Translations under genes and position numbers: made by a program
Notes under the pieces: model-generated
Told to the model about the DNA's origin: nothing
What the model saw: the letters and a program-made list of their open reading frames with translations, nothing else
Database searches by the model: none
In this document: positions 52,449-60,106 of the stretch, one piece after another
Layout: each line of letters begins with the position of its first letter
How positions within the stretch are numbered: position 1 is the stretch's first letter
Source: Bacteroidota bacterium
GTDB lineage: Bacteria; Bacteroidota; Bacteroidia; JAHEXY01
DNA: 64,000 nucleotides
NCBI GenBank assembly: GCA_023251875.1
Contig: JAHEXY010000001.1
Span: 62,001 to 126,000, forward strand
Direction: 5' to 3'

Positions 52449-53822
52449 ATGAAAATAACCTATATTAATCATGCTGGTTTTATTATTGAATATGAAGGTA
52501 TAAAAATTTTTTGCGATCCATGGATTGAAGGCCGAGTGTTTAATAATGCTTGGAGCCTTATAAGTAAAACGCTTTTTGATTATACTGATTTTTCTCAAAT
52601 CAATTATATCTGGTTCTCTCATGAACACCCGGATCATTTCTATCCTCCCAATTTATTAAAAATTCCAAGTGAAATAAGAAAAAATATTTCTATTCTTTAT
52701 CAATTTACCGAGGATAAACGATTAGTAAACTTTTGCAAGGAATTAGGATTTAAAAACATTATTGAACTCCCAAAAGGAATTCCTATAGAAGTAGCAAAAG
52801 ATTTTTTTCTATTATGCGAACACTACAAAGATGGCGATTCATGGATTTATATAAAAACTCCAACCACGACATTATTAAATTTGAATGACTGTGAAATTAA
52901 TTCATCCCATATTGCAAATGAAATATTAAAAAAAACGGGTAATCCGGATATTTTAATGTCGCAATTCTCTTACGCATATTGGGGTGGCAATAAAGAAAAT
53001 ATAAGATATAGACAAAAAGTAGCTGAAGACAAACTTAAACTGCTTCAATGGCAATGCAATTACTTTCTGCCAAAGTTTATTATACCTATTGCTAGCTATA
53101 TATACTTTTGTCATGAAGAAAATTTTTATATGAACGATTCTATTAACACAATAGAAAAAACGTATTCTTATTTAAAAGAAGCAGTACGCGCTTCTCCTGT
53201 AATATTATATAAGAATGAAAGTTTTACGATTCACACAATGCACAATTCAAAAAAATCAATTCAATTGCATGCAAAAGATTTGGCTGAATCGTTAATAAAT
53301 CCCGTATTATCAAAGTCTAGTTTTATAAATGAAAATATTGTAAATAAAGAGATCGTTCTATTTAATGCATTAGTGAAACAATATCCATGGTATGTGAAAC
53401 TATTTTTACGTGCCCCAATCATTTATATTTCTGATTACAAATCAGCCCGAAAATTAAATTTAACGAATGGATTAATTCCTGTTAAATGTCAAAAAAATGA
53501 AAGTGATATTATTATAAGTTCCGAGTCGCTTTATTTTTGTTTAAAATTTCCTTATGGATTAGAAACCTTGTTAATTGGATCAAGGCTCCAAATTCCAAGT
53601 CATGGCCATTATTCCCGATTCTATAATTTATTTAGATTTGAATTAGCCCAATACCAAGGTTACAAGCTAAATGTGAAATACTTTATCAAATTAGCAATAA
53701 ATAAAATAAAAAAAGGGGTTTTTAAGGGTAGTACCAAAAATTACAATTTGTGTCCCTCTCTTCGAGAGGGATTAAGGGAGAGGAGGCAAAAAAAATCAAT
53801 TTTTGGAACTGCCCTTAAATAG
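52449..53822 (+). CDS. Metallo-beta-lactamase-fold hydrolase (UlaG/CMAH-like) with repeat-derived C-terminal tail
   Basis: A 457-residue protein. The N-terminal half has the metallo-beta-lactamase fold: INHAGFIIEYEGIKIFCDPW and the metal motif HEHPDH (His58, His60, Asp62, His63). The FNNAWSL segment after DPW recalls the hydrolase part of CMP-sialic acid hydroxylase homologues. I see no Rieske domain. The C-terminal half has no motif I recognise. The last ~34 residues (from base 53721; CPSLREGLRERR in the middle, ending IFGTALK) are translated from a 99-bp inverted-repeat element, so the original C terminus was probably replaced. Linked with the acyltransferase gene, it may process an exported sugar or lipid. 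Confidence 0.75.
   Translation: MKITYINHAGFIIEYEGIKIFCDPWIEGRVFNNAWSLISKTLFDYTDFSQINYIWFSHEHPDHFYPPNLLKIPSEIRKNISILYQFTEDKRLVNFCKELGFKNIIELPKGIPIEVAKDFFLLCEHYKDGDSWIYIKTPTTTLLNLNDCEINSSHIANEILKKTGNPDILMSQFSYAYWGGNKENIRYRQKVAEDKLKLLQWQCNYFLPKFIIPIASYIYFCHEENFYMNDSINTIEKTYSYLKEAVRASPVILYKNESFTIHTMHNSKKSIQLHAKDLAESLINPVLSKSSFINENIVNKEIVLFNALVKQYPWYVKLFLRAPIIYISDYKSARKLNLTNGLIPVKCQKNESDIIISSESLYFCLKFPYGLETLLIGSRLQIPSHGHYSRFYNLFRFELAQYQGYKLNVKYFIKLAINKIKKGVFKGSTKNYNLCPSLREGLRERRQKKSIFGTALK
53721..53819. mobile_element. 99-bp palindromic element forming the 3' end of the metallo-hydrolase gene
   Basis: 22-bp near-perfect terminal inverted repeats (left TTTAAGGG...CCAAAAATT at 53721-53742, right AATTTTTGG...CCCTTAAA at 53798-53819, two mismatches) enclose CCCTCTC-TTC-GAGAGGG (53754-53770) and the tail ATTAAGGGAGAGG. 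The reverse complement aligns without gaps over ~80 bases to the element at 59984-60070. It is read through in frame and contributes the stop region. Confidence 0.8.
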
Positions 53823-53855
53823 AACTCTAAAGTTGCAAGCTAGTATGGAGCTCTT

Positions 53856-53939
53856 CAAAATTCAATAGTTTTTTGAATAAGCCTAGTATTTGGTACTTTA
53901 CATTTATTAAGCAAAATCAGCAGATGTGAAGATCGGCTG
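53856..53939. repeat. ~84-bp direct repeat, right copy, overlapping the 3' end of mqnD
   Basis: Partner of 51041-51122. On the minus strand it encodes the last ~10 residues of MqnD plus about 50 bases beyond the stop. Similarity ends abruptly inside the mqnD coding sequence. Confidence 0.8.
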
Positions 53940-54752
53940 AAGTGGTTTTAAAATGAGTTTTGCTGCAATAGCTTTTTCAAACATTAATTCAATGGCTTCT
54001 TTGCCCTTTTTTCCTAAATCAATAGAGTAATTATTTACATAAAGTTCAATATGTTTTTGAATTACCTCATCACTCATTTCTTGTGAATGGGCTTTTATAA
54101 AAGCTTTGCTGGATAAAGGATTAGCAAAGGCATATTCGATACTTTTACGCAGTAAACGGTTAATTTTTCGTTGTATTTCTATTGAATATTTTTGCTTAAT
54201 GGCAATACCGCCAAGCGGAATAGGCATTTGAGTTTGCTTGTACCAATATTCTCCCAAGTCCATAATTTTAAAAAGGCCTTTGCTTTCATAAGTAAAACGG
54301 TTTTCATGAATAATCACACCGGCATCTACTTTTCCACTTAAGATAGCTTCTTCAATATCTGAAAACAACATTTCTTGTTTATTGCTTACGTTAGGATACG
54401 CAATACTTAACAAATAATTGGCAGTGGTATATTTTCCTGGAATTGCAATTAAGGAGCGATCTCCCTTCCCTTTGGGAAGGGTCGGGGATGGGCTAATAAG
54501 TAATGGCCCGCAATTATCTCCCAAAGCACTACCTGAATTTAAGAGAGCATATTTTTCAGTTAAATAAAGAAAGGCGTGAAAACTCAATTTTGTAATATCT
54601 AAAGCTTGTTCAAAAGCTTTTCTATTGAGTTCTTCCACATCAGCCATGGTAACTTTAAATTCAAAACCTTCTGTATCTATTTTATGATGAATAAGGGCAT
54701 CAAAAATAAAAGTATCGTTGGGGCAGGGTGAAAAACCAAGGGTAAAAATCAT
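53907..54752 (-). CDS. mqnD: 1,4-dihydroxy-6-naphthoate synthase (futalosine menaquinone pathway)
   Basis: MqnD converts cyclic de-hypoxanthine futalosine to 1,4-dihydroxy-6-naphthoate in the alternative menaquinone route. The 281-residue protein has the periplasmic-binding-like fold with the family start GFSPCPNDTFIFDAL, LGDNCGPLLIS, and IAIPGKYTTANYLL. Residues 87-98 (SPSPTLPKGKGD) are the in-frame translation of a GC-rich palindromic repeat. It replaces or extends the short loop between the GPLL and AIPG motifs, close to the ligand site but probably at the surface. The C terminus (FTSADFA) lies in a direct repeat that recurs 2.8 kb away, a possible integration scar. No other mqn gene is in the window. 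Confidence 0.93.
   Translation of the reverse strand: MIFTLGFSPCPNDTFIFDALIHHKIDTEGFEFKVTMADVEELNRKAFEQALDITKLSFHAFLYLTEKYALLNSGSALGDNCGPLLISPSPTLPKGKGDRSLIAIPGKYTTANYLLSIAYPNVSNKQEMLFSDIEEAILSGKVDAGVIIHENRFTYESKGLFKIMDLGEYWYKQTQMPIPLGGIAIKQKYSIEIQRKINRLLRKSIEYAFANPLSSKAFIKAHSQEMSDEVIQKHIELYVNNYSIDLGKKGKEAIELMFEKAIAAKLILKPLQPIFTSADFA
54461..54492. repeat. GC-rich palindromic repeat inside mqnD
   Basis: Plus strand CTCCCTTCCCTTTGGGAAGG and GTCGGGGATGGG: the 7-bp stem CCTTCCC (54464-54470) and GGGAAGG (54474-54480) plus the tail. On the coding strand it is translated as SPSPTLPKGKGD. It matches the outer part of the repeat after yebC. Confidence 0.85.
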
Positions 54753-54814
54753 AACAATTACGGAATGAGTGATTGGGTGAATGATAAAAGTACTTATTTA
54801 AGCAATAAATTTTG

Positions 54815-54822
54815 TAATTTTG
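54815..54822 (+). promoter_or_regulatory. -7 box (TAATTTTG) directly before ispH
   Basis: TAATTTTG is a perfect TAnnTTTG box and is followed after 5 bases by the ATG at 54828. This would give a leaderless or nearly leaderless mRNA, as at the ALDH-like gene at 19012. It also supports the ATG at 54828 over the in-frame start at 54765. Confidence 0.5.
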
Positions 54823-54827
54823 TACTC

Positions 54828-55712
54828 ATGAACGTAACTATCGACCCTAATTCGGGCTTTTGTTTTGGAGTGGTATATACTATTCAAATGGCAGAAGAAG
54901 AACTTGACAAATCAGGTGAGTTATATTGCCTGGGTGATATTGTGCACAACAATAAAGAAGTTGAACGCCTTACTAAAAAAGGCCTTAAGATTATTAATTA
55001 CGACCAATACCAAGAATTAAAAAACTGTAAGGTACTTATTCGTGCACATGGTGAGCCGCCTGAAACATATAAAATAGCACTTCAAAATAATATTGAATTA
55101 GTGGATGCTTCATGTCCTGTTGTACTCAAATTGCAACATAGGGTTAGAAATGGGTTTGATGAGGCTACAGGTACCGAAGGCCAAATTGTAATTTATGGTA
55201 AACCCGGGCATGCCGAAGTAAATGGATTGGTTGGGCAAACTGAAGGTAAAGCAATCATTATTACTACTCCTGAAGATCTTGAAAAAATTGATTATACCAA
55301 GCCCGTTTATTTCTTTTCACAAACTACTAAAAGTATGGCCGGCTTTACTAAAATGGCTGACGAAATTCAAAAAAGAATAAAGGAAAAAGGAAGTGATGTA
55401 AAATTTGTTGCCAATGATACCATTTGCAGGCAAGTCTCAAATAGAGAACCTCAATTAAAAATATTTGCCAAACAACACGATGCCATTGTTTTTGTAAGCG
55501 GCCAAAAAAGTTCTAATGGTAAAGTGCTTTTTAATGTATGCAAAGAACAAAATCCAAATAGCTATTTTATTTCAGATAAAAGTGAAATACAAGCCGAGTG
55601 GTTTATTAATATACAATCTGTAGGCATTTGTGGAGCCACCTCAACTCCTTTGTGGCTTATGGAGGAAGTTTCTAAGTACCTTTCAGAATTAAGCGCAGTA
55701 AAAGTAGCATAA
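54828..55712 (+). CDS. ispH: 4-hydroxy-3-methylbut-2-enyl diphosphate reductase
   Basis: IspH is the last enzyme of the methylerythritol phosphate route and makes isopentenyl and dimethylallyl diphosphate with a 4Fe-4S cluster. From the ATG at 54828 the protein has 294 residues, with the three cluster cysteines in SGFCFGV (Cys12), DASCPVV and DTICRQV, plus IVYGKPGHAEVNGL, FFSQTTKS and the TSTP-like GATSTPLWL near the C terminus. An earlier in-frame start at 54765 would add 21 residues before the universally conserved MNVTIDPNSGFCFG and would lie upstream of the promoter box. It is divergent to mqnD. Confidence 0.96.
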   Translation: MNVTIDPNSGFCFGVVYTIQMAEEELDKSGELYCLGDIVHNNKEVERLTKKGLKIINYDQYQELKNCKVLIRAHGEPPETYKIALQNNIELVDASCPVVLKLQHRVRNGFDEATGTEGQIVIYGKPGHAEVNGLVGQTEGKAIIITTPEDLEKIDYTKPVYFFSQTTKSMAGFTKMADEIQKRIKEKGSDVKFVANDTICRQVSNREPQLKIFAKQHDAIVFVSGQKSSNGKVLFNVCKEQNPNSYFISDKSEIQAEWFINIQSVGICGATSTPLWLMEEVSKYLSELSAVKVA

Positions 55713-55842
55713 TCAATTTCCCCTCCTTTTTAATTTTTCTTGCAAAAGCCGAAACTTATTTTCATATTAACCGTAAAAATAATTAGGGTCAATTTCTCTA
55801 ATCTTATTTTTACTTCTAACCAATCCAAAAAAAATAAAACAA

Positions 55843-58800
55843 ATGAAGAACTATTTACTTACTACGGCAATTTGTTTAGGTATTATTCTTAACACAGTAA
55901 ATGCACAACAAAAAACAGCATTTAAAAAAATTGCAAAAAATTATTTTGTAATGCCTTCGGGTGCTACTTCTGAAGACTATCTTCCGCAAACTTTAATTTT
56001 TAAAGTTAAATCCGGCTTTAGAAATGTATGTGATAAAGAAAGCATCAATATACCGGTATTGCAAGATGCTTTAAATACTTTAGGCATTAAGGAAATGTAT
56101 AAACAATTTCCTAATCATACAGTTCCTGAAAGGCCAACCAATAGTCTTGGGCAAAAGCTTACCGATTTATCTTTAATCTATAGATTAAAATATTCTTCTA
56201 ACACTCCAATTGAGGATGCGGTTAATTTGTTATACCAATCAGGCGTGTTAGAATATGTTTGTTTATCGGTAACTCCAAAACCGATGTTCACACCCAATGA
56301 TACCTATGTTAGTTCAAATCAATATGCACTTAAAAGAATTAAAGCATTTGATGCTTGGGATATAGAACAAGGAGATACAAATGTTGTAATTGGGATTACA
56401 GATACAGGTTTTGAGTTAACTCATGAAGATTTAGGTGCTAATATGAAATATAATTATGCCGACCCTATTGATGGTATCGATAATGATAATGATGGTTACA
56501 TTGATAATTTTAGAGGTTGGGATATGTCGATGAATGATAATGACCCAGCTTGGGTTACACATTCACATGGAGTGGGGGTTGCTGGCGCTGCTGCTGCAAC
56601 AACCAATAATGGAAAAGGAATAGCCGGTGTAGGGTTTAATTGCAAATACCTTCCGGTAAAATGTATGGATGATTTAAGCAATACATTAATGACAAATACT
56701 TATGAATCAATTGTGTATGCTGCCGATCATGGTAGTAAGATCATTAATTGTTCTTGGGGAGGTACATTAATGCCAGGCCAATACGGACAAGATGTTATAG
56801 ACTATGCCGTAATTAATAAAGATATTGTTGTTGTGGCATCTGCAGGTAATAATGGCAATACTGATGTGTTTTATCCGGCTTCCTATAATTATGTAGTGAG
56901 TGTTGCTGCGGTTGATTCTAACGATTTAAAACCAAGTATTTCTTGCTATGGCTATTATATTGATGTGGCATCTCCGGGTAAATCGGTTTACCTAACCTAT
57001 AAAAATAATGCTTATGGTAATGGTACGGGTACTTCTGTTGCAGCACCCGAAGTTTCAGGCGGTGCCGCATTAATTCGTTCGCATTTTCCTAATTTATCTG
57101 CATTGCAAGTTTTACAATTACTCAAATCAAGTGCTGATAAAATTGATACACTTGCCGGTAATGCTGCTTATGTAGACGCTCTGGGTGCCGGCAGAATAAA
57201 TTTATATAAAGCCTTAACTGACTCTATATCTCCGGGCATTATGATGATTTCAAAAAATATTACCGATGGAAATGATGAAAATTATTATTCAAACGATACA
57301 TTATCTATTACTGCTGAATTTGCAAATCTTCTTGCTCCAACATCAAATTTAACGGTAACGCTAAGTTCAACTGACTCCAATGTGAATATTATTAACGGTA
57401 GCATTAACTTAGGTGTAATTAATACTTTAAATGAAAAAGACAATAATAACAATCCATTTAAAGTGGCCATTCTTTCAAGTGCTACTACTGATGAAGAAAT
57501 ACCTTTAAAAGTAACGTATTCAGATGGAGCATATACTTCGTTCGAATATATTGTGTTTAAAGTAAACCAAGATTATTTAAATATTGTACCCAATCAAATT
57601 GCTACAACACTTACCGGTATAGGAAGAATCGGTTATAATGGAACATTTGCCTCTGAAGGAAACAGCATTACCTATCATGATTATGGCTTGGCTTATGCAA
57701 GTAGTTTTTTAATTGGTAACTCTGCATCAAATGTTGAAGATGGATTTTATAGTGGAACCTTGCTGTATGATTATACTTATGATAATGATTTTACTACAAT
57801 AGATAATATTAAAGAAGTAAAACCTGCTGTATATGCCGATAATGATTATTACACCAAATTTAATGATAACAATGCTACCGCTCCGTTAGGAGTTGAAGTT
57901 GCACAACGTACCTATGCTTGGAATGAAACAGGGTATGATAAATTTATAATTGTTGAATATGATGTTAAAAATACGAATGTTTCTACACTAAGTAATTTAT
58001 ATGCAGGTATCATTACCGATTGGGATATTTTTTATTCTACCCTAAATGCTGCTCATATTGATACCACTCATAAAATTGGTTATGCAAAAAGTTTAACACA
58101 TAATATATTTACCGGAGTTCATTTAATTACCTCTGGAAATTTTATTTCTTATGGCATTGATTGGAATCAGGATAATGGAAGTGTTGGATATTATGTTGAT
58201 GGAGGATTTTCAGATGCCGAAAAATTTACTTGCCTTACCACAATGAGAGATAGTGCAGGATATACAGGTAGTGCTTACGGAGAAGATGTTGGAAATTCAG
58301 TTTCAATGGGGCCATTTTCATTAAATGCAAGTGCATCTACTACAATTGCTTTTGCAATAATGGTTGGTAGTAGTGAAGGAGAATTGCAAAACATTGCTGC
58401 TGCGGCAGATGAAAAATACAATTTAATGCACTCTCCAATGGCAATAATAGAGAATCAAATTAACAATACTTGTAATGCCTCCTGTAATGGAGAAGCAGAA
58501 GTTGGAATTGCAGGTGGGGCACAACCATTCTCATATTTATGGACTGATGCTGATAGCCAAACTACAGCTGTAGCTACAAATTTGTGTGCAGGAAATTATT
58601 CAGTTGTTGTTGCGGATGCAAATGGTGTTTTTGATACGCTTGCAGTAAATATTACAGAACCGGATCCAATTATAACTTCATTATCTGGTGGTATTGATGA
58701 TGGCAATTGTAATGGAGAAGCAACTGTAGATACTATATTTGGCGGAACATCTCCATATACATATCTATGGAATGATTCATTACTACAAACCGATTCAAAC

Positions 58801-59175
58801 GCAACCATGTTGTGTTATGGAATGTATACAGTTATGATTCTTGATGCTAATGGTTGTGTTCATTATGACTCAGTGAATGTAAATCTTTGGGTTGGTATTA
58901 ATGAATTAAGTATTAGCAATGGCTTAGGTAATTATTATCCTAATCCAACATCAGGCAAATTGGTTCTTGATGTAAATATTGCAAAAGTTGGAAATTATGA
59001 AATGGGAATTTACAATGTAACAGGAGAAAAAGTTTTTGATATTGTAAACGGAAAATTATCTCAACAAAATTATAAATATACTATTGATGTAAGTTCATTA
59101 CCTGCAGGGGCTTATTTTATTCAGTTTATGAGCGATGAAGGAACTCAAGCTAAAAAAATAATTATAGCAAGATAA
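55843..59175 (+). CDS. Secreted S8 subtilisin-like protease with SprB-like repeats and T9SS type A sorting domain
   Basis: A 1110-residue exported protease. It has a signal peptide (to about residue 21), a prodomain (~25-150) and a subtilase domain (~155-455) with the triad Asp187 (GITDTGFELTHED), His242 (SHGVGVAG in place of HGTHVAG) and Ser398 (GTGTSVAAPEVSGG), and the oxyanion Asn in ASAGNNG. A ~400-residue beta-rich region follows, then two SprB-like repeats (about 880-1025; CNGEAEVGIAGGAQPFSYLW and CNGEATVDTIFGGTSPYTYLW), and a type A sorting domain with YYPNPTSGKLVLDV. It probably degrades external protein. The Thr-to-Val change in the His motif is unusual but not at a catalytic atom. 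Confidence 0.92.
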   Translation: MKNYLLTTAICLGIILNTVNAQQKTAFKKIAKNYFVMPSGATSEDYLPQTLIFKVKSGFRNVCDKESINIPVLQDALNTLGIKEMYKQFPNHTVPERPTNSLGQKLTDLSLIYRLKYSSNTPIEDAVNLLYQSGVLEYVCLSVTPKPMFTPNDTYVSSNQYALKRIKAFDAWDIEQGDTNVVIGITDTGFELTHEDLGANMKYNYADPIDGIDNDNDGYIDNFRGWDMSMNDNDPAWVTHSHGVGVAGAAAATTNNGKGIAGVGFNCKYLPVKCMDDLSNTLMTNTYESIVYAADHGSKIINCSWGGTLMPGQYGQDVIDYAVINKDIVVVASAGNNGNTDVFYPASYNYVVSVAAVDSNDLKPSISCYGYYIDVASPGKSVYLTYKNNAYGNGTGTSVAAPEVSGGAALIRSHFPNLSALQVLQLLKSSADKIDTLAGNAAYVDALGAGRINLYKALTDSISPGIMMISKNITDGNDENYYSNDTLSITAEFANLLAPTSNLTVTLSSTDSNVNIINGSINLGVINTLNEKDNNNNPFKVAILSSATTDEEIPLKVTYSDGAYTSFEYIVFKVNQDYLNIVPNQIATTLTGIGRIGYNGTFASEGNSITYHDYGLAYASSFLIGNSASNVEDGFYSGTLLYDYTYDNDFTTIDNIKEVKPAVYADNDYYTKFNDNNATAPLGVEVAQRTYAWNETGYDKFIIVEYDVKNTNVSTLSNLYAGIITDWDIFYSTLNAAHIDTTHKIGYAKSLTHNIFTGVHLITSGNFISYGIDWNQDNGSVGYYVDGGFSDAEKFTCLTTMRDSAGYTGSAYGEDVGNSVSMGPFSLNASASTTIAFAIMVGSSEGELQNIAAAADEKYNLMHSPMAIIENQINNTCNASCNGEAEVGIAGGAQPFSYLWTDADSQTTAVATNLCAGNYSVVVADANGVFDTLAVNITEPDPIITSLSGGIDDGNCNGEATVDTIFGGTSPYTYLWNDSLLQTDSNATMLCYGMYTVMILDANGCVHYDSVNVNLWVGINELSISNGLGNYYPNPTSGKLVLDVNIAKVGNYEMGIYNVTGEKVFDIVNGKLSQQNYKYTIDVSSLPAGAYFIQFMSDEGTQAKKIIIAR

Positions 59176-59210
59176 TTGATTTGTAAAATAAATTTTTAAA
59201 TCTCTTGAAC

Positions 59211-59233
59211 AACCCCAGCCTTAAGCTGGGGTT
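59211..59233. terminator. Hairpin between convergent genes, likely bidirectional terminator
   Basis: AACCCCAGC (59211-59219) and GCTGGGGTT (59225-59233) form a 9-bp stem with a CTTAA loop. It lies between the stop of the subtilase gene and the stop of radC. The sequence resembles the centre of the 173-bp element at 15342-15514, so it may be repeat-derived. No long T run follows. Confidence 0.5.
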
Positions 59234-59251
59234 AAACGGGGTTCTTATTAA

Positions 59252-59950
59252 TTACAGAATGCCTTCATCAGCAAAGCTATAATAGCCACTATCACTTATA
59301 ATGATATGATCTAGTATTGGAATTTCGAGCATTTTACCGGCATCCATTAATTTTCTAGTAATATTTATATCTTCTTGGCTAGCTAAAAGATTACCTGAAG
59401 GGTGGTTATGAGCCAGAATAATTGCAGATGCTAAATTATCCAAGGCATATTTAAAAATTATTTTAGGATCGGCAACTGTTCCATTAACACCGCCTTTGCT
59501 TACGTTGTATTTGCCAATTACTTTATTACTGCGATTAAGAAGCAATACCCAAAATTCTTCATGCTTTAAATCTCCTAAAACGCCTACTAGTATTTCATAA
59601 GCATTTTTGCTTGTTGAAATAATGGGCTTTACCAATGCCTCAGTTTCTTTTCTTCTTTTACCTAATTCTAATGCCGCAACAATACTTACGGCTTTAGCCT
59701 CTCCAATGCCTTTAAATTTGGTAAGATCTTTTACAGAAAGCTTACTTAATTCTGCCAAATTATTATTTACAGCATTTAAAATACGTTTTGAGAGCGCAAC
59801 CGCAGATTCATCTCTGCTACCTGATCCAATTAAAATGGCAATTAACTCGGCTTCACTTAATACTATACTTCCATGCTGAAGCATTTTTTCACGTGGACGA
59901 TCAGCTTCTGACCAATCTTTTATGGCAATATGGGCTGAAGTTATTTCCAA
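59252..59950 (-). CDS. radC: RadC family protein (JAB/MPN metalloprotein)
   Basis: A 232-residue protein with an N-terminal helix-hairpin-helix-like region (SEAELIAILIGSGSRDESAV, KFKGIGEAKAVSIVAALELG) and the C-terminal JAB1/MPN domain, with the metal site HNHPSGN followed by Ser and Asp (SQEDINITRKL). Despite the name, family knowledge does not support a firm role in DNA repair. Solo chromosomal copies such as this one are widespread, and others travel with mobile elements. The gene starts 34 bases from a palindromic element (59984-60070), which may carry or disturb its promoter. Confidence 0.93.
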   Translation of the reverse strand: MEITSAHIAIKDWSEADRPREKMLQHGSIVLSEAELIAILIGSGSRDESAVALSKRILNAVNNNLAELSKLSVKDLTKFKGIGEAKAVSIVAALELGKRRKETEALVKPIISTSKNAYEILVGVLGDLKHEEFWVLLLNRSNKVIGKYNVSKGGVNGTVADPKIIFKYALDNLASAIILAHNHPSGNLLASQEDINITRKLMDAGKMLEIPILDHIIISDSGYYSFADEGIL

Positions 59951-59983
59951 GGCAGTTAAAAAATAAAAATAATTTTAGCAAAA

Positions 59984-60070
59984 GAGAGTTCTAAAAATTA
60001 TATTTTTTTGTTTCCTCTCCCTTAATCCCTCTCAAAGAGAGGGACATAAACTGTACTTTTTAGAACTCTC
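59984..60070. mobile_element. 87-bp palindromic element upstream of radC
   Basis: Perfect 14-bp terminal inverted repeats GAGAGTTCTAAAAA (59984-59997) and TTTTTAGAACTCTC (60057-60070) surround CCTCTCCCTTAAT and CCCTCTC-AAA-GAGAGGG. It is homologous, in opposite orientation, to the element that forms the end of the metallo-hydrolase gene at 53721-53819. Confidence 0.85.
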
Positions 60071-60106
60071 CAAAAGAGTAATAAGACAATAAAGGTAAAA
60101 AAAATA

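Noticed and set aside
54765-54827. Upstream start of ispH at 54765
   Set aside because: It would add 21 residues before the conserved MNVTIDPNSGFCFG and would lie upstream of the TAATTTTG box.
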